Source: Paenibacillus sabuli
GTDB taxonomy: Bacteria > Bacillota > Bacilli > Paenibacillales > Paenibacillaceae
Assembly: GCF_014705605.1 (NCBI RefSeq)
Contig: NZ_JACXIZ010000018.1
Coordinates: forward strand, 1-55,165
Length of the DNA: 55,165 nt
Direction: 5' to 3'
Below the pieces are notes generated by a model that saw only the letters and a list, made by a program, of their open reading frames with translations, was not told where the DNA came from and searched no databases. The translations under genes were made by a program, and so were the position numbers. The first letter of the stretch is position 1. Every line of letters begins with the position of its first letter. Shown here piece by piece: positions 1 to 8,369 of the stretch.

Positions 1-300
1 TCCGCTGAGTAGCCTCACATTTTACGCTTATTTCCGCCGCCGGAGCGGATTCCGCTGAGTAGCCTCACATTTTGCGCTTATTTCCGCCGCCGAAGCGGAT
101 TCCGCTGAGTAGCCTCACATTTTGCGCTTATTTCCGCCGCCGGAGCGGATTCCGCTGGGTAGCCTCACATTTTGCGCTTATTTCCGCCGCCGGAGCGGAT
201 TCCGCTGAGTAGCCTCACATTTTACGCTTATTTCCGCCGCCGGAGCGGATTCCGCTGAGTAGCCTCACATTTTGCGCTTATTTCTGCCGCCGGAGCGGAT
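1..300. repeat. Six tandem copies of a 50-bp repeat
   Basis: Six head-to-tail units start at 1, 51, 101, 151, 201 and 251. Each is exactly 50 bp and they differ at only a few positions (for example TTTACGC or TTTGCGC near unit base 21-27, and GAGT or GGGT at base 7-10). Each unit begins TCCGCT and ends AGCGGAT, so every junction forms the near-palindrome AGCGGATTCCGCT. The unit also carries AGCCTCACATTTT and GCGCTTATTTCC. There is no variable spacer, so this is not a CRISPR array, and no ORF is supported. The array probably continues left of the window. Confidence 0.95.
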
Positions 301-321
301 TTCTCTTTTACGCATAATTAA

Positions 322-353
322 AAAACGGCCCGGCCAAATGGCCGAGCCGTTTT
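322..353 (-). terminator. Rho-independent terminator of the cold-shock gene
   Basis: A GC-rich stem (AACGGC-CGGCC paired with GGCCG-GCCGTT, loop AAAT) is followed on the minus strand by a T run (plus-strand A run 320-325). It lies 13 bp past the csp stop. Confidence 0.85.
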
Positions 354-365
354 CATTGTGTTGTC

Positions 366-566
366 TTACAGTTTTACGACGTTTTCAGCTTGCGGTCCGC
401 GGTTGCCTTGAACAACGTTGAACTCAACTTGCTGACCTTCGTCAAGCGTTTTGAAGCCTTCGCCAGTGATTGCGGAGTAGTGAACGAATACGTCGCTGCC
501 GCCTTCAACTTCGATGAAGCCAAAGCCTTTTTCCGCATTGAACCACTTAACAGTACCTTGTTGCAT
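366..566 (-). CDS. csp: Cold-shock protein (CspA family)
   Basis: A 66-residue single-domain OB-fold RNA/DNA-binding protein, of the kind that acts as an RNA chaperone in the cytoplasm. Both nucleic-acid-binding motifs are present: RNP1 (KGFGFI, residues 14-19) and RNP2 (VFVHY, 26-30), and the length is normal for the family. The ATG has a clear GGAGG site about 10 bp upstream on the minus strand. It has its own terminator at 322-353, and the start is preceded by an AT-rich leader, as usual for cold-shock genes. A second cold-shock gene lies at 40153-40350. Which Bacillus Csp it corresponds to cannot be decided from sequence alone. Confidence 0.97.
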   Translation of the reverse strand: MQQGTVKWFNAEKGFGFIEVEGGSDVFVHYSAITGEGFKTLDEGQQVEFNVVQGNRGPQAENVVKL

Positions 567-630
567 GTGTTCTAACCTCCAAATGGGTGTAAATTAACAT
601 GTTCATTTTTTGCTTGAGAACAAAAATTCA

Positions 631-677
631 CATATTGAAAAAGGTGTCATTGTAAAATGCTAACCCTTTTCAATATG
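631..677. repeat. Inverted repeat upstream of the cold-shock gene
   Basis: CATATTGAAAAAGG (631-644) is the reverse complement of 664-677 with one mismatch, with a 19-bp centre. It lies 65-111 bp upstream of the csp start, either overlapping the promoter or folding in the 5' leader. It could be a leader stem or a regulator site. Confidence 0.6.
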
Positions 678-750
678 CGAATTGGTTACCCTTTTGACAA
701 CGTGCACTGATCATATCACAGACATTCGCAGAATGCAAACGGTTTTTTTA

Positions 751-778
751 GGTGCAAAGGAGGCATCTCCTTTGCACC
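751..778. repeat. Perfect 12-bp hairpin
   Basis: GGTGCAAAGGAG, a GCAT loop, then CTCCTTTGCACC: 12 perfect base pairs with a tetraloop. There is no T run on the exit side of either strand, so it is not a standard terminator. The left arm contains an AAAGGAG that looks like a ribosome site, but no ORF follows it. Confidence 0.8.
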
Positions 779-940
779 CAGACCGCACTCAGACGGGTAT
801 TCAAGCCGTATTGAGGCTGTGTTCAAGACAGTATTCAGACGATAATCAGCGTCCACGACCGACTAGAGATTGTTTTCCTGAAAAAACCATTTGCGGCCGG
901 CTGTCCCCATCTTTTGGGGCAGCCGCTCGGGCATCCATGG

Positions 941-1140
941 CGGTTGCTCGGCTGCACTGGGCCGGTTGCTCGGCTGCACTGGGCCGGTTGCTCGGCTGCA
1001 CTGGGCCGGTCGCTCAGCTGCACTGGGCCGGCCGCTCAGCTGCACTTGGTCGGCCGCTCGGCTGCACTGGGCAGTTGCTCGGCTGCACTGGGCGGCCGCT
1101 CAAGTGCCCTGGCGGTTGCTCGGCTGCACCTGGGCGGCCG
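941..1140. repeat. About nine tandem copies of a 22-bp GC-rich repeat
   Basis: Units start at 941, 963, 985, 1007, 1029, 1051, 1073, 1094 (degenerate) and 1113. The consensus is CGGTTGCTCGGCTGCACTGG plus GC. The first three copies are identical and later copies drift, including one 21-bp unit. The array lies between the exporter operon and the csp region. Confidence 0.92.
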
Positions 1141-1163
1141 CCCACGCCCGGGTCGTTCGCCTG

Positions 1164-3002
1164 TTATCCGCCGACGCCCTCGTACGCCGACCTGCCGTGG
1201 AAGGCATGATGGTACAGATCGGCATAGTAGCCGCCGAGCTCAAGCAAATGCTCGTGCGGGCCTTCTTCCTCGATCCGGCCGTTGCGCATAACGATGATCC
1301 GGTCGGCGTGCTTGACCGTGGACAGCCGATGCGCGATGACGAGCGTCGTACGGCCCTCCGCGACCACATTCAAGGCCTGTTGAATCAAGCGCTCGGTATG
1401 CGAATCGAGATTGGCGGTCGCCTCGTCGAGGATCAGAATCTTGGGCTGGTAGACGAGGATCCGCGCAAAAGATATGAGCTGCCGCTCCCCCGCCGACAGG
1501 CCGCTGCCACGCTCGGACAGCCGGGTCTCATAGCCGTGCGGCAACCGCTCGATCATCGGCTGGGCCCCGACCAGGCGGCAAGCCTCGATCACCGCGTCGC
1601 GCGTGACGCTCTCGTCGAACAGCCGCACGTTGTCGATAATCGTGCCCGAGTACAGGTAGGGCTCCTGCTGCACGAGCCCGACAATGCGATGCAGCTCCTT
1701 TTGCGGCAAGCGCCGGATATCCATCCCGTCGATCTCCACGCTGCCGCGCTTGACGTCGTAGAAGCGGGTCAGCAGATTGACGAGCGAACTCTTGCCCGCG
1801 CCGGTCGTGCCGACGATGCCGATGAATTCCCCCGGCTCGATATGCAGCTCCAGATCCCGCAGCACGTCTGTCTTGTCCGTGTAGGAGAAGCGAATGCGAT
1901 TGAAGTCGACCTTGCCCTTGACCCGCTTCAACGCGCCGCGCTGCGCCGTCTCGGGATCGGGATCCCGCACATCCGGCTGCTCGGAGAAGATACGCCACAG
2001 CCGGTCGACGGAGACGAGCGTCGACTGCAAGGTGTTCCATTGCTGAGTGATCTGGTTGATTGGCTGGAAGAACTGGCGAATATAGCTGATAAAGGCGTAT
2101 AGTACTCCGAATTCGATCTGCTGGTCGAACACGGCGATGCCGCCGATCCATACGACCACCGCGACGGAGACGTTGCCCAGAATGTCAAACGAACGGTTGA
2201 AGATGACCGTCGCTCTCACCTCGCGCAAGCTTTCCTTCAAATAACGTTCGTTGCGCCTGGAGAAGCGGCTGACCTGCTCCTTCTCCTGATGAAACGACTG
2301 AATCAGGCTCATGCCCGACAAATTCTCCGCCAAAAACGCAATCAGCCGCGACAGCTGCGTGCGCGCGCGCTGGTAGGCGCTGCGCAGCATCGTCCGAAAC
2401 GCGATCGCAATGATGGCGATCAGCGGCAGCAAAATCATGCAGTACAAGGCCAATTGTACGTCCAGAAAAAACATGAAGCCGATAATCATAATCAGCGACA
2501 AGCCATCGCGTACAAGGCTAAGCAGCACTTGGGTAAAAAATTGGTTGATCGTCTCGGTGTCGCTCGATTCGTTGGTGACGAGACTGCCAATCGGATGGCG
2601 GTCGAAAAACGACATCGACTGTCGCGAGATATGATTGAACAGGTCCTTGCGCAAGGCCGCGACGATGCTTTGTCCGGCCTTTTGCAGCAGGTTGGCCTGC
2701 AGATAGGTAAAGATCATGCTGACGACAGCCAGTACGAAATAAATGCTGCCCAGCAAAAACAGCTGCCCGATGCCGTGCGCGCCGAATAGCACATTCTCGT
2801 CGATGGCGATCTTGACGAGCAACGGCTGCATCAGATCGGCCGAAATGGCGAAGATCGCGCAAAAGAAGACGGCGGCAAAGAGCAACCGGTGCGGCCTCGC
2901 ATACGCCAACATGGCGCGAAACGCCTGGCGCCGCTGCTCCTTGGTCACCTCATAATTCGGATTAATGTCCGCCTCGCCCGTACTGTCACCGCCCTTAGCC
3001 AT
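1164..3002 (-). CDS. ABC exporter half-transporter, catalytic subunit (YfiC/BmrD-like)
   Basis: A 612-residue ABC transporter with an N-terminal six-helix exporter membrane domain (about 35-320) and a C-terminal ATPase. Visible motifs are Walker A GTTGAGKSS (398-406), a variant signature LSAGE (502-506), and Walker B ILILDEA with the catalytic Glu at 527. The start was placed at ATG 3002, which has a GGAGG 8-9 bp upstream; an in-frame extension to 3137 lies inside the neighbour and has no support. It overlaps the upstream exporter gene by 8 bp, so the two are translationally coupled. The canonical Walker B here and the canonical LSGGQ in the partner make one competent ATP site, as in known heterodimeric exporters. 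The substrate (drug, lipid or peptide) cannot be told. Confidence 0.93.
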   Translation of the reverse strand: MAKGGDSTGEADINPNYEVTKEQRRQAFRAMLAYARPHRLLFAAVFFCAIFAISADLMQPLLVKIAIDENVLFGAHGIGQLFLLGSIYFVLAVVSMIFTYLQANLLQKAGQSIVAALRKDLFNHISRQSMSFFDRHPIGSLVTNESSDTETINQFFTQVLLSLVRDGLSLIMIIGFMFFLDVQLALYCMILLPLIAIIAIAFRTMLRSAYQRARTQLSRLIAFLAENLSGMSLIQSFHQEKEQVSRFSRRNERYLKESLREVRATVIFNRSFDILGNVSVAVVVWIGGIAVFDQQIEFGVLYAFISYIRQFFQPINQITQQWNTLQSTLVSVDRLWRIFSEQPDVRDPDPETAQRGALKRVKGKVDFNRIRFSYTDKTDVLRDLELHIEPGEFIGIVGTTGAGKSSLVNLLTRFYDVKRGSVEIDGMDIRRLPQKELHRIVGLVQQEPYLYSGTIIDNVRLFDESVTRDAVIEACRLVGAQPMIERLPHGYETRLSERGSGLSAGERQLISFARILVYQPKILILDEATANLDSHTERLIQQALNVVAEGRTTLVIAHRLSTVKHADRIIVMRNGRIEEEGPHEHLLELGGYYADLYHHAFHGRSAYEGVGG

Positions 3003-4752
3003 GCGAGCGTCCCTCCTCTTGAATCTCATGCAGCGAGGCGTAATAGCCCTGCTTGCGCAGCAGCTCCTCGTGCGTGCCGCGCTCGATGATGCGGCCTTCC
3101 TCCAGCACGACGATCTCGTCGGCATGCTTGACCGCACTGATGCGGTGCGCGATGATCAGGGTCGTCTTGTCCTGCCGCACCTGACGCAGATTGCGCAAAA
3201 TATTGGTCTCCGTCACTGCGTCGACCGCGCTGACGCTATCGTCCAAAATGAGAATCGGCGCGTCCTTGATCAGCCCCCGCGCGAGCGAGGTCCGCTGGCG
3301 CTGTCCGCCCGAGAGCGTCAGCCCGCGTTCGCCCAGCTTGGTCTCGAAGCGGTCCTCGAAGCCGGCCACATTGTCGTATACCTCCGCCAGCTTGGCTGCC
3401 CGCTCGACGTTGGACTGGCCGGCGCTGCGGTCATAGAAGGCGATATTGTCGCGAATCGTCGTGCTGAACAGGAAGCCGTCCTGCGGCACATACGCAATCT
3501 GCGTGCGCAGACTCTCCAGCGTCAGCTCGCGGATGTCGGTCCCGCCGATCTGTACGGTGCCCGAGGGCGGATCGTAGATGCGCAGCAGCAGCTTGACGAG
3601 CGTCGACTTGCCGCTGCCGGTCCGGCCGACGATGCCCAGGGTCCGGCCTCTGGGGACATGCAGGCTGATCTCCTCCAGCGCCAGACGCGAGGCGTCCGGG
3701 TAGGCGAAGGAGAGTCCGCGGAGCGTCAGATCGCCCGCACCGGCGATCATCGGCGTCGCTTGCTCCGATTCGAGGATGTCCGCCTTGACGTCGAGCAGCC
3801 GGTTCAGCCGGTCGAGCGAGGCCCGCGCGCGCTGCATCGTATTGATGACGTTGCCGATCTGCTGGAGCGGGTTCATGATCATGCGCAGATAGAGCGTCAG
3901 GGCGACGAATTCGCCCAGCGTCAGCGCGTCGTGAATCGTCAGATACCCGCCGTACAGGATCGCGATGACGAGCGAGGCCGCGCCGGTGAACGGAATGATC
4001 GCCTGAAACATCGCCGTCATGCGCACCAGCTTGAGCTGATTGTCCTTGATGTGATCGACGGTCTCGCCGAAGCGCCGCTGTGCAATCGACTCGATTGCGA
4101 ACGTTTTGGTGACGCGGATCCCGCCGAATTGCTCCTCCGCCGACTCGGTCATTTCGCCCAGCGCCTCCTGCACCCGCCGCGAGCGCTCGCGGATGCGCGG
4201 CCCGAAGAAGACGACGAGGAACGGAATGCACAGCAGGGGAAGCACGCACACCAAAATAAGCTGCAGCGGGATATCGCCGAGCACCAGCATGACGACGACC
4301 GAGACGAGCAGCACGCTCGCGTTGGTCAGCTGATTGGTGCTGTTGGCAATCGATTCCCGGACGACCGTCACATCGTTCATGACGTAGCTCAGCAGCTTGC
4401 CGATCCCGTTTTTGGAGTAATACTGCTCGCTCAGACGCGTGAAATGGTTGAACAGCTTTTGCCTGGAATTGAATTCGAATCTTCGCCCCAGCCGGTGATT
4501 CAAATATTGCCCGAGTCCGAACAACACCCCGTACCCGACGCCGATGGCCAGCAGGATGAGACTGTACCCGCTAATGGCGTCGCGCGTCAGTCCGTTGCGC
4601 TCCAGCTCATCGGTGAATTGCCCGAGCACCTTGGGAAAAAAAGCATAAATGACGTTGGCCGAAGCCATGAGTGAAAAAGCGCATACATAGAACCAAGCGT
4701 ACCGTTTGAAATGCTGAATAAGTAATCTTGTGCCGCTCAACTGAGCCACCAC
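2995..4752 (-). CDS. ABC exporter half-transporter, degenerate-site subunit (YfiB/BmrC-like)
   Basis: A 585-residue membrane-ATPase fusion and the first gene of the exporter pair. Transmembrane helices occupy about residues 15-300. The ATPase has Walker A GRTGSGKST (376-384) and a perfect LSGGQ (480-484). After the Walker B aspartate (D504) the catalytic Glu position is Asp (D505, in LILDDS), the usual mark of the degenerate site in heterodimeric ABC exporters. Two adjacent GTG codons (4752 and 4749) can start it; the GAGGA ribosome site sits close to both. A weak promoter is at 4798-4826. It is divergent from the stalk-domain protein at 4924. Confidence 0.93.
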   Translation of the reverse strand: MVAQLSGTRLLIQHFKRYAWFYVCAFSLMASANVIYAFFPKVLGQFTDELERNGLTRDAISGYSLILLAIGVGYGVLFGLGQYLNHRLGRRFEFNSRQKLFNHFTRLSEQYYSKNGIGKLLSYVMNDVTVVRESIANSTNQLTNASVLLVSVVVMLVLGDIPLQLILVCVLPLLCIPFLVVFFGPRIRERSRRVQEALGEMTESAEEQFGGIRVTKTFAIESIAQRRFGETVDHIKDNQLKLVRMTAMFQAIIPFTGAASLVIAILYGGYLTIHDALTLGEFVALTLYLRMIMNPLQQIGNVINTMQRARASLDRLNRLLDVKADILESEQATPMIAGAGDLTLRGLSFAYPDASRLALEEISLHVPRGRTLGIVGRTGSGKSTLVKLLLRIYDPPSGTVQIGGTDIRELTLESLRTQIAYVPQDGFLFSTTIRDNIAFYDRSAGQSNVERAAKLAEVYDNVAGFEDRFETKLGERGLTLSGGQRQRTSLARGLIKDAPILILDDSVSAVDAVTETNILRNLRQVRQDKTTLIIAHRISAVKHADEIVVLEEGRIIERGTHEELLRKQGYYASLHEIQEEGRSHG

Positions 4753-4797
4753 ATCCTCTTCTTAAGATTTTGTAAACCGTTAAACATGAACAACTGT

Positions 4798-4826
4798 ATG
4801 GTAATCGAATTGTCTGAAAGTTTCAA
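4798..4826 (-). promoter_or_regulatory. Possible promoter of the ABC exporter operon
   Basis: On the minus strand TTGAAA (4821-4826), a 17-bp spacer and TACCAT (4798-4803) resemble a housekeeping promoter about 45 bp upstream of the start. The -10 matches only 4 of 6. Confidence 0.35.
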
Positions 4827-4923
4827 CGGCGCGGCGGTTCGTATTCGCCGGTTTCAGCGCTATTGCAGGCGGTTTAAATGATATATAGGGTGTTTTTCTA
4901 CGTTTTTCGAAGGAGGGATTGAA

Positions 4924-5952
4924 TTGCTCAAGCAACGAAGCAGCCGAAGACGCAGCGCAGCGGCCTCGATTCTCGGCCTGACCGTATTGCTGGCGGCGCC
5001 GGCCGCAGTCGCGGCCGAGGAGCCGCCCGGCATGCGGCAATCGGTGCGCGAGGTCAAGCTGGCCGTTGACGGGCTGATCTATACATCGGCGTCCGGCGAG
5101 CCCGGACCCTATCTGAACGCGGACGGTCGCACTATGGTGCCCGCCTCGCTGCTGGCGCGGGCGATGGGCGTGCCGGAGGGCGGCATCTCCTGGGACAACC
5201 AGGCCAAGCAGGCCGTCATCTCGGATGCGGCGCATACCGTCGTCATCAGGCTGAACGAGGCCATGCTCCAGGTGGACGGCGAGACGGTGCAGATGGATAC
5301 GACAGCGACGCTGCGCAGCGGGCGGATCTTCCTGCCGGCCCGGTACATTGCCGAAGGGCTGGGCGGCAGCGCCGCGTGGGACGCCTACAATGGCATCGTA
5401 TACATTCATACGGCCGGCAACCGCGACGCGGCGATGGCGCCGGACGAGGCGGAGCATGAGCTCGACGGGCTGGAAGCGAAGGTGCTGGCGGCGCTGGCGG
5501 ATGAAGAGATGCAGACGCTGGCGAAATATGTGCATCCGGAGAAGGGCGTCCGCTTCACGCCCTACAGCTACATCGACGCGACGGCTGATGTCCGCCTGAT
5601 GCCTGCGGAGCTGGAGGATGCGCTCGGTGATCCGCAGTCGCGCGTCTGGGGCGCCTTCGACGGCTCGGGCGAGCCGATTGCGATGGACTTCGGGGCATAT
5701 TATGAGCGCTTCGTCTACCCGCTCGACTACCGCGAAGCCGATCAGACCAGCTACAACAAGCAGTTGTTCAGCGGCAATGCGCTGAACAATGTGCGTACGG
5801 TGTATCCCGGGGCGATTGTCGTCGAGTATCACTTCGACGGCCAGAACGCGCAGTATGGCGGTCTGGACTGGCATAGCCTGCGGCTCGTATTCGAGTCGTA
5901 CGAGGGCGAATGGAAGCTGGTCGGCCTCATCAACGACGAGTGGACGATTTAG
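4924..5952 (+). CDS. Secreted copper amine oxidase N-terminal (stalk) domain protein
   Basis: A 342-residue exported protein. A basic N-terminus (KQRSSRRR) and a hydrophobic stretch ending in AVAAEE (about 14-32) form a signal peptide without a lipobox cysteine. Residues about 45-165 match the copper amine oxidase N-like domain common in Paenibacillaceae surface proteins (DGR-MVPASLLA...ISWDN, then IFLPARYIAEGLG...AWD). Residues about 175-342 form a second domain with a VRF-PY-YID core that I do not recognise. The TTG start at 4924 has AGGAGG 7 bp upstream. It stands alone on the plus strand and runs convergently into the GH3 gene with only 10 bp between stops. Despite the domain name, no enzymatic activity is implied. 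Confidence 0.88.
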   Translation: MLKQRSSRRRSAAASILGLTVLLAAPAAVAAEEPPGMRQSVREVKLAVDGLIYTSASGEPGPYLNADGRTMVPASLLARAMGVPEGGISWDNQAKQAVISDAAHTVVIRLNEAMLQVDGETVQMDTTATLRSGRIFLPARYIAEGLGGSAAWDAYNGIVYIHTAGNRDAAMAPDEAEHELDGLEAKVLAALADEEMQTLAKYVHPEKGVRFTPYSYIDATADVRLMPAELEDALGDPQSRVWGAFDGSGEPIAMDFGAYYERFVYPLDYREADQTSYNKQLFSGNALNNVRTVYPGAIVVEYHFDGQNAQYGGLDWHSLRLVFESYEGEWKLVGLINDEWTI

Positions 5953-5962
5953 AAGCCCTCGC

Positions 5963-8338
5963 TCAGACGAGTCGCAGCTCGGCCTCGGCGGCCGCGGTCG
6001 CCGCGTCGGGGCCGACGATCAGCCGCACGCGGCAAGGCTCGACGGCAAAGGTCATGTCGCGGTTCCAGATCGCCAGCTCTTCCTTGGCCAGCGAAAAACG
6101 CACTTGCGTGCGTTCGCCGGGCGCGAGCTCGACCTTGCGGAACGCCTTGAGCTCCAGCCGGCGCCGGGTGATGCCCGATTCGCTGGCCTGGATGTACAGC
6201 TGAACCGTCTCCGCACCGGCCGTCTCGCCGGCATTGCTCACCTCGACGGCCACCTCGACCGCTGCGCCGGCCTCAATGTCGGCGGCCGGGCAGACGAGCG
6301 CCGACTGGTCCGCTGCGGCGGCACCGCTCTGCGCTCTCGGTCCGGCAGCGGCGTCCTGCTGACGATAAACGGCGGCTGCGCCGTAGGCGAAGCGCGTATA
6401 GCTCAGCCCGTAGCCGAACGGATAGAGCGGCGATTCGGGCAGATCGGTATACGGGCGCGGACGGCCGACGTTCTTCTGATTGTAATAGACCGGCAGTTGT
6501 CCTGCGCTGCGCGGCAGCGATACCGGCAGCTTGCCGCTCGGATTGACGCGGCCGTACACAATCTCGGCCAGTGCGGTGCCGCCCTCGGGACCGGGGTACC
6601 AGCCGACCAGCATCGCCTGGCAATAAGGCGCGATGCCGCTCAGCACGTGCGGGCGACCCTGGATGAGCACGGCGACGATCGGCGTGCCGGTGCGATGAAT
6701 CGCCTCCACCAGTTGCTCCTGCACGCCCCCCAGCCGCAGCTCGGCCAGATCGACGCCTTCGCCGCAATCCATATCCGGCGGCGCGCCCTCGAAGATGATC
6801 GCCTCCCCGTTGCTGTCGAACGTCGCATCGAAGTTGCGCGCGCTGCTGCCGCCCAATACCAGCACGGCGACCTCGGCCTGCTCCGCGGCGGCGACCGCCT
6901 CGGGGATGCCGGTCGCATCCATACTGCGCACGCCGCAGCCTGCCGCATAGACAATCTCCGTGCCGGCCGGGGCCTGGCGCCGCATGCCCTCCAGCACAGT
7001 CGTGCCGCTGCCCGGCGCCTGCACGCTCGTGTAGTCGCCGAGCTGGTGGTACAGCTTGTCCGCATTCGGCCCGATGACGGCAATTCGCCGCGGCTGCTCC
7101 CCGAGCGGCAGCAGCCCCGCTTCGTTGCGCAGCAGGACCGCCGACTCACGGGCCAACTGCAGATTGATCGCCTTGAGCTGCGGCGTGCCGATCTGCTGCA
7201 TGACGCGCGCCTCGTCGGCATAAGGCCGGTCGAACAAGCCGAGCTCGAACTTGAGCGTCAAGACGCGACGCACGGCCCCGTCCAGCACATGCTCGCTCAC
7301 CCGGCGCGCCCGGACCGCCTCCTCCAGCGTCGTGAACGCCTTGTCCCACAGGCTGATATCGACGCCCGCGGACAGCGCCAGCGCCGCCGCGCCCGGCTCG
7401 TCGCCGGCCAGCGCCAGCAGGCGATCGATGGCCGTGCCGTCGGCCATCACGATGCCGTCGAAGCCCCACTCCCCGCGCAGCACGCCGCGCAGCAGCATGC
7501 TGCTCGCGTGGCACGGGACGCCGTCGATCTCATTGTAAGCGGCCATATAGCCGGCCGCGCCGGCCCGGTGCCCGGCCAGGGCGCCCGGCAGATGAATCTC
7601 GCGCAGCTCGCGCTCGCCGATCGGCACCGGCCCGGCATTGTGCCCGCCTTGACACGCCCCTTGGGCGGCTAGATGCTTCAGGATGACGGCCGTCTTGTCC
7701 GCGTCCGCGAGCTGCCCGGGCTGCGCGCCCTGCATGCCAGTGACGACCGCGGCGGTGAAGCGGGCCGCCAGATGCGGATCCTCGCTGTAGCATTCCTCGG
7801 TGCGGCCCCAGCGCGGCTCATGCGCGATATCGAGGGCCGAGACGAGCGCCAGATGCGCGCCGCGCGCGCGGATCTCCGCCGCCGCGCCGGCGTAGGCGCG
7901 CCCGGCCAGCTCGGGATTCCAGGTCGCGCCGACGGCCAGATTGACCGGCAGCAGCGTCCCGTCCAGCGCCTGATGGCCATGCGGACATTCCTCCGACAGC
8001 AGCACGGGGATGCCGAGCCGCGTATGCTCCATGACGTAGCGCTGCAGCCGGTTGACGAAGCGGGCGCTGTCCGCCGTCGGGATCCCGGTGGCATAGGTGA
8101 CCCCAGACCACGGATCGGCGCGGAATAGCCCGTACAGCGCCCCCATCCCGCCGCCCCACTCGACATGCCGCTTGAACGCCTCGCTCAGCTCAGGCTCTCC
8201 TTCCGAACTCCGCGTATAGGCGTCCCAGCCGTACATATGCTGATTGACTTGACCGACCTTCTCCCGCAGCGTCATACGGCCGATCAGATCCTCGACACGA
8301 GCACGGATGGACTGGCCGGCGTCTTGATAGATGGTCAT
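5963..8338 (-). CDS. Glycoside hydrolase family 3 beta-glycosidase
   Basis: A 791-residue GH3 enzyme with no signal peptide, hence probably cytoplasmic. The (beta/alpha)8 domain includes the LREKVGQ opening and the nucleophile motif GFDGIVMADG, with the nucleophile Asp at residue 300. A second alpha/beta sandwich domain follows (about 395-620), and a C-terminal fibronectin-III-like domain covers about 690-790. This is the layout of bacterial beta-glucosidases and beta-xylosidases. It is the last gene of a sugar-import cluster, 31 bp after yesN, and would cleave the imported oligosaccharide. The ATG has an AAGGGGAG site upstream. The exact sugar specificity cannot be read from the sequence. 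Confidence 0.93.
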   Translation of the reverse strand: MTIYQDAGQSIRARVEDLIGRMTLREKVGQVNQHMYGWDAYTRSSEGEPELSEAFKRHVEWGGGMGALYGLFRADPWSGVTYATGIPTADSARFVNRLQRYVMEHTRLGIPVLLSEECPHGHQALDGTLLPVNLAVGATWNPELAGRAYAGAAAEIRARGAHLALVSALDIAHEPRWGRTEECYSEDPHLAARFTAAVVTGMQGAQPGQLADADKTAVILKHLAAQGACQGGHNAGPVPIGERELREIHLPGALAGHRAGAAGYMAAYNEIDGVPCHASSMLLRGVLRGEWGFDGIVMADGTAIDRLLALAGDEPGAAALALSAGVDISLWDKAFTTLEEAVRARRVSEHVLDGAVRRVLTLKFELGLFDRPYADEARVMQQIGTPQLKAINLQLARESAVLLRNEAGLLPLGEQPRRIAVIGPNADKLYHQLGDYTSVQAPGSGTTVLEGMRRQAPAGTEIVYAAGCGVRSMDATGIPEAVAAAEQAEVAVLVLGGSSARNFDATFDSNGEAIIFEGAPPDMDCGEGVDLAELRLGGVQEQLVEAIHRTGTPIVAVLIQGRPHVLSGIAPYCQAMLVGWYPGPEGGTALAEIVYGRVNPSGKLPVSLPRSAGQLPVYYNQKNVGRPRPYTDLPESPLYPFGYGLSYTRFAYGAAAVYRQQDAAAGPRAQSGAAAADQSALVCPAADIEAGAAVEVAVEVSNAGETAGAETVQLYIQASESGITRRRLELKAFRKVELAPGERTQVRFSLAKEELAIWNRDMTFAVEPCRVRLIVGPDAATAAAEAELRLV

Positions 8339-8369
8339 TCGATTCTCCCCTTCTCCCTGCCGCTACGGG

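Larger units (their letters stand above)
567..1163. other. 597-bp intergenic region, no gene seen
   Basis: This stretch holds the csp leader, the inverted repeats at 631-677 and 751-778, a weaker stem at 899-924 (GGCTG-CCCC with GGGG-CAGCC), and the 22-bp tandem array at 941-1140. ORFs here are compositional and follow the repeat, with no credible ribosome site or known domain. No terminator with a T run is evident downstream of the ABC exporter operon. Confidence 0.7.

Noticed and set aside
1-300. CRISPR array
   Set aside because: The repeats are contiguous 50-bp units with no variable spacers, and no cas genes are near.
891-2102. Long plus-strand frame of 403 codons
   Set aside because: It runs through the 22-bp array and antisense to the ABC exporter gene. 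It has no ribosome site or domain; it is a GC-rich shadow.
2965-4674. Plus-strand frame of 569 codons
   Set aside because: Antisense to an ABC exporter gene with intact motifs; Arg-, Gln- and His-rich shadow composition.
4780-5874. Minus-strand frame of 364 codons
   Set aside because: Antisense to the secreted stalk-domain protein, which has a signal peptide, ribosome site and recognisable domain.
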